Positions 35,558 through 44,023 of a DNA stretch of 64,000 bases are shown here, piece after piece. Under the pieces are notes generated by a model. It saw only the letters and a list, made by a program, of their open reading frames with translations. It made no database searches and was not told the origin of the DNA. Every line of letters begins with the position of its first letter. The first letter of the stretch is position 1. Both the position numbers and the translations under genes were made by a program. Origin of the DNA: Lentzea pudingi (GTDB lineage Bacteria; Actinomycetota; Actinomycetes; Mycobacteriales; Pseudonocardiaceae). Where the stretch lies: the NCBI RefSeq assembly GCF_014646255.1, contig NZ_BMNC01000014.1, forward strand, positions 1-64,000, in the 5' to 3' direction.

Positions 35558-36159
35558 GGGAGCTGGTTCTCCAGCACCTCGAGGTGCGTGCGGGCCTCGT
35601 CCAGCTCCGGGTGGTCGAACATCTGCAGCGCCACCCGTCCGACCTCGTTCTCGAACGCGTGGAAGTCGTGCGTGGCCTTGAGCAGCCGCTGGTAGACGGG
35701 GTGCTGCCGGTCGACGGCTCCCAGCGCCCTGCCGAGCTGGGCGATGCCGCGCACGTCGTCGAGCTCCTCGGCGAGCTGCTCGCTGATGCGCCGCAGCCAG
35801 TCCTTGGCGGGTGAGTTCGGCACGGTCTGGACCGCCGCGGCGACCCTGCGCGTCGACTCCGAACAACGTTCGACCAGGTCGGACCACATGTCGAAAGGCT
35901 GCTGCGGGAACGGCGGGTGCATCGGCAGGGGTTGCCGCCGCGGGCGCTGGACCGAGTTGCGGATGGCGCCCACGACGGTGCCGACGACGGCTCCCGGGAT
36001 GCCGCCGAACAGGACGGAGACGAAGGAGATCGCGAGGAAGGTGATGATGGCCGAGGTCGGCTTGTCGCTGGGGGTCGACAGGTCGATGACCGTGGTGAGG
36101 ACGCCCATGAGCAGGGTGCCGATCAGGGCACCCCAGAGAGCTGAACGGACGACCACCAT
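35542..36159 (-). CDS. Conserved hypothetical membrane protein, 205 aa
   Basis: The N-terminal 65 residues form two to three membrane helices with Gly-rich faces (ALWGALIGTLLMGVLTTVID and FGGIPGAVVGTVVGAI). A Pro/Gln linker (residues 73-88) leads to a soluble helical C-terminal domain (SEQLAEELDDVRGIAQLGRA and ATHDFHAFENEVGRVALQMF). No catalytic motif is visible and I do not recognise the family. Its 3' end overlaps the convergent IMPase-family gene. Confidence 0.72.
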   Translation of the reverse strand: MVVVRSALWGALIGTLLMGVLTTVIDLSTPSDKPTSAIITFLAISFVSVLFGGIPGAVVGTVVGAIRNSVQRPRRQPLPMHPPFPQQPFDMWSDLVERCSESTRRVAAAVQTVPNSPAKDWLRRISEQLAEELDDVRGIAQLGRALGAVDRQHPVYQRLLKATHDFHAFENEVGRVALQMFDHPELDEARTHLEVLENQLPQLST

Positions 36160-36201
36160 GACTTCGATCGTGCCATGTTCGTCGGCCGTTCGTGCGAAAA
36201 C

Positions 36202-37242
36202 TCAGGCGTCGAAGTCGACCGTGACGCACTCGCTGGTCGGCAGGGCCTGACAGGTCAGCACGAACCCGGCAGCCACCTCCGACTCGTCGAGGGCGTAGTT
36301 GCGCCGCATCTCGACGGTGCCCTCGGTGACGAGCGCCCGGCACGTGCCGCAGACCCCGCCCTTGCAGGCGAACGGCAGATCGGCGCGGACGCGCTGGGCG
36401 GCGTCCAGGATCGGCTCGTCGGCGGGCAGCGGCAGGGTGGTCGACTTGCCGTCCAGCACGACCGTGACGGACGCGGCGGCGTCGATGACGGCTTCCGCAC
36501 GACGCGGAGGGGGCGGCGGCTCGTCCACGTAGAAAAGTTCGTGGTGCACGCGGTCGGTGGGAACGCCGCGATCGCGCAGCACGGCCGTGGCGTCCTGCAC
36601 CATCTCGTACGGGCCGCACAGCCACCACTCGTCGATGGCGTCGAACGGGACGACGCTGCCGAACAGCGCCGTCAGCTTCTCGGCGGTCAGGCGGCCGGTG
36701 AACAGTTCGACGTCGCGTGGTTCGCGGGACAGGACGTGGATCAGCTGGAACGTGGCCGGGTAGCGGTCCTTCAGGTCGGCCAGCTCGTCGGCGAACATCA
36801 CCGTGTTGGTGCTGCGGTTGCCGTACATCAGGGTCACGCGGGCGCCCGTGGCGAGGACGGTCGCGGCGATCGAGATGGCCGGGGTGATGCCCGAGCCCGC
36901 GACGACCAGGCCGTGGTGCGTGCCGGTGCCGGAGGGCGTGAACTTGCCCAGCGGCGGCAGGACCTCCAGCACGTCACCGGGGGCGACGCGGTCGACCAGC
37001 CAGGTCGAGAACTGGCCACCGTCGACGCGGCGCACGCCGATGCGCGGGGCGGCGCCGGTGGGGGCGCAGATCGAGTACGAGCGGCGTTCGTCGCCCTGGC
37101 GCAGGGTCAGGTACTGCCCGGCGGTGAAGGCGAACTCCTCCGACACGTCCTCGGGCACGTCGAACGTGACGGCCACGGCGTCGTCGCAGAGGCGGTCGAC
37201 GCGGGCGACCGTCAGCTTGTGGAAGGCAGCGCGGCGAGCCAC
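36202..37242 (-). CDS. paaE: Phenylacetyl-CoA 1,2-epoxidase reductase subunit
   Basis: A 346-residue reductase delivering electrons to the PaaABC epoxidase. It has an FAD-binding FNR-type domain (AGQYLTLRQGDERRSYSICA), an NAD-binding domain (VAGSGITPAISIAATVL) and a C-terminal plant-type [2Fe-2S] ferredoxin domain with ligands in CKGGVCGTCRALV and a distal Cys in VLTCQALP. GTG 37242 directly abuts the paaD stop. Last gene of the paa operon. Confidence 0.94.
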   Translation of the reverse strand: MARRAAFHKLTVARVDRLCDDAVAVTFDVPEDVSEEFAFTAGQYLTLRQGDERRSYSICAPTGAAPRIGVRRVDGGQFSTWLVDRVAPGDVLEVLPPLGKFTPSGTGTHHGLVVAGSGITPAISIAATVLATGARVTLMYGNRSTNTVMFADELADLKDRYPATFQLIHVLSREPRDVELFTGRLTAEKLTALFGSVVPFDAIDEWWLCGPYEMVQDATAVLRDRGVPTDRVHHELFYVDEPPPPPRRAEAVIDAAASVTVVLDGKSTTLPLPADEPILDAAQRVRADLPFACKGGVCGTCRALVTEGTVEMRRNYALDESEVAAGFVLTCQALPTSECVTVDFDA

Positions 37243-37734
37243 TCAGATCTCCTTGACGTGCTCGAACGGTTCGGCGCAGGCGTGGCAGCGGCGCAACGCC
37301 TTGCACGCGGTCGAGCCGAACCGTGAAATCTCCTGGGTGTTCGGCGAGCCGCACTGCGGGCAGGCGACCTGGCGGGACGGCGGCACCAGGTTCAGCGGGA
37401 CCGGGCCCGCGGCGACGGGGCCGATGCGCGACGGCGGTGCGATGCCCGCCTGTGCGAGCTTCTCCCGGCCTTCGTCGCTGATCCAGTCCGTGGTCCAGGC
37501 CGGGGAGAGCGACAGGCGCACCTCGACGGCCTCGAAGCCCGCTTTGGCGAGGGATCGGCGCAGGTCAGCGCCCATCTCGTCGATCGCGGGGCAGCCCGAG
37601 TAGGTCGGGGTGATGGTGACGACGACGCGACCGTCCTGCTCGGACACCTCGCGGAGCACGCCGAGATCGGCGAGCGTGAGGACCGGAAGCTCCGGGTCCC
37701 GCACGGCCGACGCGACCTCCAGTGCCGTCGTCAC
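37243..37734 (-). CDS. paaD: Phenylacetate epoxidase assembly protein
   Basis: A 163-residue protein with a DUF59/MIP18-type domain (VRDPELPVLTLADLGVLREV and ITPTYSGCPAIDEMGADL) and a C-terminal zinc ribbon (CPQCGSPNT ... CHAC). It is thought to help assemble metal centres of the epoxidase. GTG 37734 overlaps the paaC stop by 4 nt; longer in-frame sequence upstream is antisense-type low complexity within paaC. Confidence 0.92.
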   Translation of the reverse strand: MTTALEVASAVRDPELPVLTLADLGVLREVSEQDGRVVVTITPTYSGCPAIDEMGADLRRSLAKAGFEAVEVRLSLSPAWTTDWISDEGREKLAQAGIAPPSRIGPVAAGPVPLNLVPPSRQVACPQCGSPNTQEISRFGSTACKALRRCHACAEPFEHVKEI

Positions 37735-38615
37735 CAGACCGCTCCGGGCAGCGAGCGGTGCAGGTGCTGCATCTCGGCGAGCAGGTAGCCCATGGTCTCG
37801 GTGTGCACGCCGTCGCGACCGGCCCTCCCGGCGACGCGGGCGGCCTTCGTGTCCCTGGGACGCGTGAGGCCGGCGGCGCTCAGCACCGCTTCCAGCACAC
37901 CGTCCACTTCGGACCGCAGCGACGCGGGGTCGACGGCGACGCCCTGGAGGGCGGCCTCGACCTGGTGCGTCGCGAACAGCTCGTCCAGGAACGGCCACAC
38001 CCGCTCGAGACCCGCCTGCATGCGGCGGTGGGACTCGTCGGTGCCGTCGCCGAGCCGGACGGTCCACTGGGCGGCGTGGTCGCGGTGGTAGGCCAGCTCC
38101 TTGAGGCCCTTCTCGGCGATCGCCTTCAGCACCGGGTCGGCCGAGCCGCGCAGGCGTGAGAACAGCGCGAGCCGCCACGACGAGAAGACCAGCAGGCGCG
38201 CGATGGTCGCCGCGAAGTCGCCACCGGGGCCGGGACCGCAGTCGATCTCGGCCAGGTGCACGTTGCGGAACTCGCGTTCGTCGCGCAGGTAGGCCAGCTC
38301 GTCCTCGGTCCTGCCCAGCACCTCGCCGGCCCGCGTGAGCAGCATGCGGGCCTGGCCCAGCAGGTCGAGCGCGATGTTGGCGAGCGCGATGTCCTCTTCC
38401 AGCTCGGGAGCGCGCGAGCACCACTCCGAGAGCCGCTGCGAGTAGATCAGCGCGTCGTCGCCGAGCATCAGGCAGTACGCGGCGAGGGCGTCCTTGTCGA
38501 CGCCCGCCGGGAACTCGCGGTTCACGCCGGAGAGGGCCTCCGAGAAGCCCGTGCCGAAGGCCCAGTGCGCGTCCTCGCCGCCCAGCAGTGACTCGTATGC
38601 GTTGTCGAAGCTCAT
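37731..38615 (-). CDS. paaC: Phenylacetyl-CoA epoxidase structural subunit
   Basis: A 294-residue ferritin-like subunit that pairs with PaaA but lacks a full diiron site. Typical stretches are LGDDALIYSQRLSEWCSRAP, EEDIALANIALDLLGQARML and AEKGLKELAYHRDHAAQWTV. It scaffolds the epoxidase. ATG 38615 overlaps the paaB stop (ATGA). Confidence 0.94.
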   Translation of the reverse strand: MSFDNAYESLLGGEDAHWAFGTGFSEALSGVNREFPAGVDKDALAAYCLMLGDDALIYSQRLSEWCSRAPELEEDIALANIALDLLGQARMLLTRAGEVLGRTEDELAYLRDEREFRNVHLAEIDCGPGPGGDFAATIARLLVFSSWRLALFSRLRGSADPVLKAIAEKGLKELAYHRDHAAQWTVRLGDGTDESHRRMQAGLERVWPFLDELFATHQVEAALQGVAVDPASLRSEVDGVLEAVLSAAGLTRPRDTKAARVAGRAGRDGVHTETMGYLLAEMQHLHRSLPGAVW

Positions 38616-38896
38616 AGGTGCGGCACGTCCTCGGGAATCGCGTAGAACGTCGGGTGCCGGTAGACCTTGTCCCCCGCGGGCGCGAAGAACGGGTCCTTCT
38701 CGTCCGGTGACGACGCGGTGATCTCCGTGGCGGGCACGACCCAGATCGACACGCCCTCGTTGCGGCGCGTGTAGACGTCACGGGCGTTGCGCAGCGCCAT
38801 CTCGGCGTCCGGCGCGTGCAGCGAACCGACGTGCACGTGGTTCAGCCCGCGCTTGCCGCGCACGAACACTTCCCACAGCGGCCAAGACGTGCTCAC
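38612..38896 (-). CDS. paaB: Phenylacetyl-CoA epoxidase subunit B
   Basis: A 94-residue protein of normal PaaB length containing WPLWEVFVRGKRGLNHVHVG and MALRNARDVYTRRNEGVSIW. PaaB bridges two PaaAC heterodimers. GTG 38896 overlaps the paaA stop by 4 nt. An in-frame extension upstream lies in paaA and is not real. Confidence 0.94.
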   Translation of the reverse strand: MSTSWPLWEVFVRGKRGLNHVHVGSLHAPDAEMALRNARDVYTRRNEGVSIWVVPATEITASSPDEKDPFFAPAGDKVYRHPTFYAIPEDVPHL

Positions 38897-39831
38897 GCGG
38901 CACCTTCCTTGCGTTCGTGCTTCGCGGCGTGTGCGGCGGCGGCCTCGCGGACCCACGCGCCGTCCTCGTGCGCCTTGCGGCGGTGGGCGATGCGCTGTTC
39001 GTTGCAGACGCCGCCACCCTTCACGACCTGCCAGAACTCGTCCCAGTCCGGCTGACCGAAGTCGTACTCCCCGCACTCTTCGTTCCACTTGATGTCGGGG
39101 TCCGGGAACGTCACGCCGAGGGCCTCGGCCTGGGGCATGCTCATGTTCACGAACTTCTGCCGCAGCTCGTCGTTGGTGTCGCGCTTGATCCGCCACGCCA
39201 TGGACTGCTCGGTGTTCGTGGACTCGGCGTCCGGCGGGCCGAACATCATCAGCGCCGGCCACCACCAGCGGTTCACCGAGTCCTGGACCATGTCCTTCTG
39301 CTGCTGGGTGCCGCGCATCATCGTCATCAGGAGCTCGTAGCCCTGACGCTGGTGGAACGACTCCTCTTTGCAGATGCGGATCATTGCGCGCGCATACGGC
39401 CCGTAGGACGTGCGGCACAGCGGTACCTGGTTGCAGATCGCGGCGCCGTCGACGAGCCACCCGATGACGCCGACGTCGGCGAACGTGAGCGTCGGGTAGT
39501 TGAAGATCGAGGAGTACTTCTGACGGCCCTCGATGAGCTTGGTCGTCAGGTCCTCGCGGTCGGCACCGAGCGTCTCGGTCGCCGAGTAGAGGTACAGCCC
39601 GTGGCCCGCCTCGTCCTGCACCTTCGCGAGCAGGATCGCCTTGCGGCGCAGCGAGGGCGCGCGGCTGATCCAGTTGCCCTCCGGCTGCATCCCGATGATC
39701 TCGGAGTGCGCGTGCTGGGCGATCTGCCTGATCAGGGTCTTGCGGTAGCCGTCGGGCATCCAGTCGCGCGGCTCGATGCGCGATTCGGACTGCACGGTGC
39801 GCTCGAAGCGCAGCTCCAGGTCATCCGCCAT
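38893..39831 (-). CDS. paaA: Phenylacetyl-CoA 1,2-epoxidase catalytic subunit
   Basis: A 312-residue diiron oxygenase subunit that epoxidises the ring of phenylacetyl-CoA. The diiron ligand motifs are VQDEAGHGLYLYSATETLG and CKEESFHQRQGYELLM. It begins a five-gene, fully overlapping operon paaABCDE. The genes for ring opening and beta-oxidation (paaZ, G, H, J) and the ligase paaK are not in this window, so the rest of the pathway must lie elsewhere. Confidence 0.95.
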   Translation of the reverse strand: MADDLELRFERTVQSESRIEPRDWMPDGYRKTLIRQIAQHAHSEIIGMQPEGNWISRAPSLRRKAILLAKVQDEAGHGLYLYSATETLGADREDLTTKLIEGRQKYSSIFNYPTLTFADVGVIGWLVDGAAICNQVPLCRTSYGPYARAMIRICKEESFHQRQGYELLMTMMRGTQQQKDMVQDSVNRWWWPALMMFGPPDAESTNTEQSMAWRIKRDTNDELRQKFVNMSMPQAEALGVTFPDPDIKWNEECGEYDFGQPDWDEFWQVVKGGGVCNEQRIAHRRKAHEDGAWVREAAAAHAAKHERKEGAA

Positions 39832-39840
39832 GCCCCGATG

Positions 39841-40287
39841 TTACACCCGAACACCGAATCTGCGAAGAACTGTCACAACCGCTGCGATGACGATCCAGAC
39901 GGACACGAGGAAGGTTCCGACGGGAAGCAAGCTCAGCACCGCCGTTCGTCCGGCGACACGCGTCAGTTCGGGGTTCGTCTGGTCGTACTCGACCCGGACG
40001 TTGTCGCCGACGTTGAGCCCCGCCGGGTACAGGACGCCCTGGGACGGGATGATCACGCGCCCGTCCGGTGTGGCGTAGCGCACAACGGTGCGGTTGAAGG
40101 ACACGGAGTCGACCTGCGCGACCGCCTGCCCCATCGACCGCTCGATGGCCACGTCGTCACGCCAACAGGCGATAGGCAGAAGCACGCACACGAGCGTGAT
40201 CACGCCACCGACGACGAACAAGGCCTTGCAGACCGCACGGCGGACGCGCACACCGCGGGGCGACTTGGTCACTGCGTCCTCCACCAC
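39841..40287 (-). CDS. DUF3592-type two-helix membrane protein
   Basis: A 148-residue protein with membrane helices near residues 21-42 (ALFVVGGVITLVCVLLPIA) and 113-138. The extracytoplasmic domain between them has the pattern VRYATPDGRVI...LNVGDNVRVEYDQTNPE, as in DUF3592 proteins, a small beta fold of unknown role. GTG 40287 is the start. It lies just upstream of paaA on the same strand but is separated by different function; cotranscription is possible. Confidence 0.78.
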   Translation of the reverse strand: MVEDAVTKSPRGVRVRRAVCKALFVVGGVITLVCVLLPIACWRDDVAIERSMGQAVAQVDSVSFNRTVVRYATPDGRVIIPSQGVLYPAGLNVGDNVRVEYDQTNPELTRVAGRTAVLSLLPVGTFLVSVWIVIAAVVTVLRRFGVRV

Positions 40288-40350
40288 AACTGAGAAGTCT
40301 AGAGGCGGTCGGATGCCGCGCTTTCAGGTTCGTTTCCATAAAGTCGGAGC

Positions 40351-41583
40351 GTGACCTCAGCACCGACATCGCGAGCACGGCAGCGAATCCGCGTCCGGTC
40401 CCGGCGCGACACCGCCGGTGACCTGCTCGGACTGCTGCCGGACCCCGAGCACGCGCTCGCCTGGGTGCGCGACGGGTCCGGCCTGGTCGGCTGGGGCGAG
40501 GCAGCGCGGCTCGAGGTCAGCGGCCCGGACAGGTTCGCGCAGGCGGACAAGTGGTGGCGCGAGTTCTGCGCTCACCTGGACGTCGACGACCCGCTGGGCG
40601 TCCCGGGCAGCGGCCCCGTGGCGTTCGTCTCGATGGCCTTCGCGGACTCGCCGGGCGACTCGGTGCTGATCGTGCCCGAGGTGGTCGCAGGCCGCCGCAA
40701 CGGCGAGCAGTGGATCACCACGATCGGCGCTTCAGACCCCGCACCTCTCGTAGCGCCTCTCTCGCGCCCCTCATCGGTGCGTTACTCGAACGGCCAGCTG
40801 CCTGTCACGCAGTACCGCGAGGCCGTGCGTTCGGCAGTGGCCCGCATGCGCGCCGGCGACCTGGACAAGGTCGTTCTGGCCCACGACCTGGTCGCGGTGA
40901 CCGACCGTCGCCTGGACCAGCGCTTCGTACTGCAGGGACTGGCCCGCCGTTACCCCGAGTGCTGGGCCTATGCGGTGGACGGGCTCGTCGGGGCCACACC
41001 TGAGTTGTTGCTGCGGCGGACCGGCTCTGTCGTGGACTCGCGCGTGCTGGCCGGGACCACGTGGCCGCACGACGGCGTTTCCGATGAGGAGCTCGCGGCG
41101 GCGTTGATGTCGTCGGAGAAGAACCTCGAAGAGCACTCGTACGCGATCAACTCTCTCGCGGAGACGTTGCGGCCCTACTGCACGACCATGTCCGTGGAGG
41201 GGCCCTCGGTTTTGAGGCTGCCCAACGTCTCGCACCTGTCTTCGGACGTGATCGGGACTTTGGAGGCGCCGACTTCGTTGCTGCGCCTTGGTGAGGCCGT
41301 GCATCCGACCGCTGCCGTGGGTGGGACGCCCCGGCTCGATGCCACTCAGCTGATCTCGCAGCTGGAGGGGATGGATCGCGGGCGGTACGCCGGGCCGGTC
41401 GGGTGGATCGACGGGAACGGGGACGGAGAGCTCGGGATCGCGTTGCGGTGCGCGCAGATCGCTGGGGCCACGGCTCGGTTGTTCGCCGGGTGCGGGCTTG
41501 TCGCCGACTCGGATCCGGACATCGAGGTGCAGGAGGCGCACGCCAAGATGCGTCCTATGCGTGAGGCGCTCGAAGGGCTTTAG
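40351..41583 (+). CDS. menF: Isochorismate synthase
   Basis: A 410-residue chorismate-utilising enzyme converting chorismate to isochorismate, the entry to menaquinone. Conserved blocks: DLDKVVLAHDLVAVTDRRLD (general base Lys), the signature GEAVHPTAAVGGTPRLDA, LEGMDRGRYAGPVGWIDGNG and the metal-binding Glu region ARLFAGCGLVADSDPD. GTG 40351 is used. A siderophore or salicylate role is possible, but menD, B, E and A nearby favour the menaquinone pathway. Confidence 0.88.
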   Translation: MTSAPTSRARQRIRVRSRRDTAGDLLGLLPDPEHALAWVRDGSGLVGWGEAARLEVSGPDRFAQADKWWREFCAHLDVDDPLGVPGSGPVAFVSMAFADSPGDSVLIVPEVVAGRRNGEQWITTIGASDPAPLVAPLSRPSSVRYSNGQLPVTQYREAVRSAVARMRAGDLDKVVLAHDLVAVTDRRLDQRFVLQGLARRYPECWAYAVDGLVGATPELLLRRTGSVVDSRVLAGTTWPHDGVSDEELAAALMSSEKNLEEHSYAINSLAETLRPYCTTMSVEGPSVLRLPNVSHLSSDVIGTLEAPTSLLRLGEAVHPTAAVGGTPRLDATQLISQLEGMDRGRYAGPVGWIDGNGDGELGIALRCAQIAGATARLFAGCGLVADSDPDIEVQEAHAKMRPMREALEGL

Positions 41584-42088
41584 CCACGAAGGCCGCCTTA
41601 CCGTCCGTGTAGGCCTCACGGTCGTTGCCGGATTCGGTGGCCAGACGGCGTTTCAGGTCTTCGTACTGCTGGGCCAGATTCTTGTTGGCTCGCAGTGCGT
41701 CCCGAAAGCGGAGCTGATCGGTCCACCTCTGATGACCTGCCTGGATCAGGTGCAGGTGCGCTTCTCGTCGTTGGCCGGTGGCGTCCGGTTTGACGAAGAA
41801 GCGGCGCCACGGGCGGTTGTCCAGGCGCGGGGGCACGTAGGCCCAGCCGCTGGCGGTGAGAAGTTCGGATGCTTCGGTGTCGAGGGCGGTGACCGAGGCC
41901 ATCAGGTCGATGATCGGTTTGGCGGCCAGGCCCGGGACGGCTGTTGATCCGACGTGTTCGACGCCGTCGACCAGCCAGGGAGCCAGCAGCTCTTCCAGGC
42001 TTTCGCGTTCGGTTGCAGCTCGGTCTGACCATCGTGGGTCGTGCGGACGCACCTCTGCCCGTTCGTAGGCCCATGCCGGTGTTGTCAT
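41555..42088 (-). CDS. GrpB-family protein
   Basis: A 177-residue member of the GrpB (UPF0157) family, a nucleotidyltransferase-like fold. It has EHVGSTAVPGLAAKPIIDLM and the later HLHLIQAGHQRWTDQLRFRD. Some members were proposed to have CoA- or nucleotide-related roles, but no reaction is established. ATG 42088 has AGGGG upstream; an earlier GTG would overlap the PPE-like gene. The last 29 nt overlap the convergent menF. Confidence 0.86.
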   Translation of the reverse strand: MTTPAWAYERAEVRPHDPRWSDRAATERESLEELLAPWLVDGVEHVGSTAVPGLAAKPIIDLMASVTALDTEASELLTASGWAYVPPRLDNRPWRRFFVKPDATGQRREAHLHLIQAGHQRWTDQLRFRDALRANKNLAQQYEDLKRRLATESGNDREAYTDGKAAFVAKALRAPHA

Positions 42089-42116
42089 GCGGTCCGCACC
42101 CCTGATCACTTGCCGG

Positions 42117-43451
42117 TCAGCCACCGATCACCGGCGGCGCGACCATGCGGTCGTCGTCGAAGTAGTCGTCCGTGGGCACGAGGTAGTTCGACTTGTGCTC
42201 CTTGTCTTCCTCGCCGTTGCTCGCGCCGGCGCCTACGCCACCCATGCCGCCGGCACCCGCGGCGCCCGTTCGGCCTGGTCCGGCGGCACCGCTGCCTCCG
42301 CGTGTGGTCCCTTCCGGGCCGTGGGCGACTCCGGCGGCGCCACCGGGGTTCGACGGTCCGAAGCTGCCTCGTCCCGCCGGACCGGCACTTCCCGCACCGA
42401 ATCCGCCGGGGGTGGGGCCACGGCCGCCTGCGCCAGCACCTGTGCCACCACCGCCTGGGCCGCCACGTCCGGTACCGCCAGGAGCGCCACTGCCTGGGCC
42501 GCCACGCGCCGCACCGCCAGGGGTGCCACTGCCGCGTCCGGTACCGCGTGCGTCGTTCGGGTTCGGCCTCAGCCCCGGCGGCAACGGGCCGGGGCCGGGT
42601 ACGAACGGCTTGCGGTCGTTCGGGTTGCCGCCGCCGTGGGGAAGCTGGTTGTTGCCCTGTGGGTTGGGCTGGTTGCTCGGGGGAGCGACCCACGACGAGT
42701 TGGTGGTGCCGTTGTTCAGGCCCGGGTTGGTCGGGCCCGGGTTGTTCAGGCTCGGGTTGTTGATACCGGGGTTGCCGACAGCGGGGTTGTTCAGACCGGG
42801 GTTGCCGAGGTGTGAGTGAGGGTTCACGGAGTTGGTGGTGTGCCCGAACGTGGTGCTGCTCGAAGTCGTGACGCCCTGGTCGCCGTTCGGCAGCTGCGGT
42901 GCTTCGTCGAACGTGGGCATCGTGGCGGCCGCTGCGGCGAGCGAGTTGTCACGCTCCTGCATGACCCGTTCGGCTTCCTGCTTGGCAGCCTGCGACTTCT
43001 CCCGCTGGGCCATCATCTCGAACGGGGCCGCCGCCATCTTGAACGGGTTGAGGCTGGCCGCCGAGTCCCTCAGCATCTGCTGCGGGTTGTACGGGACCTC
43101 GGTCGGGAACTTGTTCTTCGTCGCCTCCGCGGCCTCGACCTGGCGGTTGATCACGTTGCTCGTGGTCGAGAACGAGGTGGACAGCTGGTCGGTGAAGTTG
43201 CCGACCTTCGTCAGCGCTTGAGAGGCCGCCGCTCCTGCAGTGCCGGTCCACCCCGCTCGCAAGCCGTTGACCACGGTGTTGAGCCCGACAGCCACGTCAA
43301 TCAGCTCGGTCGAGATGGACTTCCACTCGGCGGCGATCTCCCCTGCCAGCCCTGGATCGTTGCCGTCCATCGCCTGCTTGTGCATGGCGGAGTGGCTGTG
43401 CGCCGGGTAGTTCGCGGTCGGCTGCGGAACCTGCGGCCTGTCATACGCCAT
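42117..43451 (-). CDS. PPE-like / WXG-type predicted type VII secretion substrate
   Basis: A 444-residue protein. Residues 30-120 are alpha-helical with a WXG turn (GLRAGWTGTAG, residues 64-73). Residues 217-246 are six pentapeptides of the form NPxxN. The C-terminal 190 residues are G/P-rich and end in a charged tail (SNYLVPTDDYFDDD) with a YxxxD-type secretion motif, then VAPPVIGG. It probably passes through an ESX-type system to the envelope. No ESX machinery gene is in the window. It is followed upstream on the same strand by a DUF3558 lipoprotein and a helical protein, a recurrent Pseudonocardiales trio. Confidence 0.82.
   Translation of the reverse strand: MAYDRPQVPQPTANYPAHSHSAMHKQAMDGNDPGLAGEIAAEWKSISTELIDVAVGLNTVVNGLRAGWTGTAGAAASQALTKVGNFTDQLSTSFSTTSNVINRQVEAAEATKNKFPTEVPYNPQQMLRDSAASLNPFKMAAAPFEMMAQREKSQAAKQEAERVMQERDNSLAAAAATMPTFDEAPQLPNGDQGVTTSSSTTFGHTTNSVNPHSHLGNPGLNNPAVGNPGINNPSLNNPGPTNPGLNNGTTNSSWVAPPSNQPNPQGNNQLPHGGGNPNDRKPFVPGPGPLPPGLRPNPNDARGTGRGSGTPGGAARGGPGSGAPGGTGRGGPGGGGTGAGAGGRGPTPGGFGAGSAGPAGRGSFGPSNPGGAAGVAHGPEGTTRGGSGAAGPGRTGAAGAGGMGGVGAGASNGEEDKEHKSNYLVPTDDYFDDDRMVAPPVIGG
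42714..42803 (-). repeat. Six 15-bp tandem repeats (NPxxN pentapeptides)
   Basis: Encodes NPGLN, NPAVG, NPGIN, NPSLN, NPGPT and NPGLN in perfect five-residue register inside the PPE-like protein. The units recall the Asn/Gly pentapeptides of mycobacterial PPE-MPTR proteins. Confidence 0.88.
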
Positions 43452-43474
43452 CGGTCAATCCTCCGAACTCCAGC

Positions 43475-44014
43475 TCAGGACAACTTGCCTGCCGCAAAAG
43501 CAGCGGATTTCTTGGCCATGTCGCAGGCCTTCGCTGTATCCGTGGTCGCAGCACCAGCACTTGCGATGATCTGCACGCTTGACGTTTTGCTGATCGAGAT
43601 CACCACGCTGCACGCGTAAACAGTCTTGTCCGGCGCGGGAACAACGAATCCGTCGTAGGTGCCGAACTTGGAGGGGGTCTTGACGGCTCCCTCGTAGTTG
43701 AAGCTGTCCGCACCCTGCTTCGGCTCGACTGCGATGGTGAGACCACCGTTGCCGACGCCATCCCATTCGCAGGTCTCCGCACCAAGGGACTGCCGGGGCT
43801 CCGGCGATTTGATGTTGAGGTCGCCGGCCTCGCTGGCACTGATCAGCTCGCACGGCTTGACGGAGGCGAGCTTGGAGTCGCCTGCAGGCGCGGACGAGGT
43901 GCTGGCGGGACTCTCGTTGGTGCCGCCGGGCTGGGCTTCTCCCGTGGTCTTCCCACTCGAACAGGCAGCGGCGAGCAGGGCGAGTCCGACGATGGCAATG
44001 CGCGCGTGGCTCAT
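43475..44014 (-). CDS. DUF3558-family lipoprotein
   Basis: A 179-residue protein. The signal peptide ends in the lipobox LLAAAC (Cys18), followed by an S/G/T-rich linker and a globular domain with the DUF3558 hallmarks KPCELISASEA, ETCEWDG and a late Cys in ACSVVISISK/KACDMAKK. It is anchored to the outer face of the cell membrane. DUF3558 proteins often sit beside PPE/ESX-type genes in Pseudonocardiales. Role unknown. Confidence 0.87.
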   Translation of the reverse strand: MSHARIAIVGLALLAAACSSGKTTGEAQPGGTNESPASTSSAPAGDSKLASVKPCELISASEAGDLNIKSPEPRQSLGAETCEWDGVGNGGLTIAVEPKQGADSFNYEGAVKTPSKFGTYDGFVVPAPDKTVYACSVVISISKTSSVQIIASAGAATTDTAKACDMAKKSAAFAAGKLS

Positions 44015-44023
44015 GAGTTCCTG

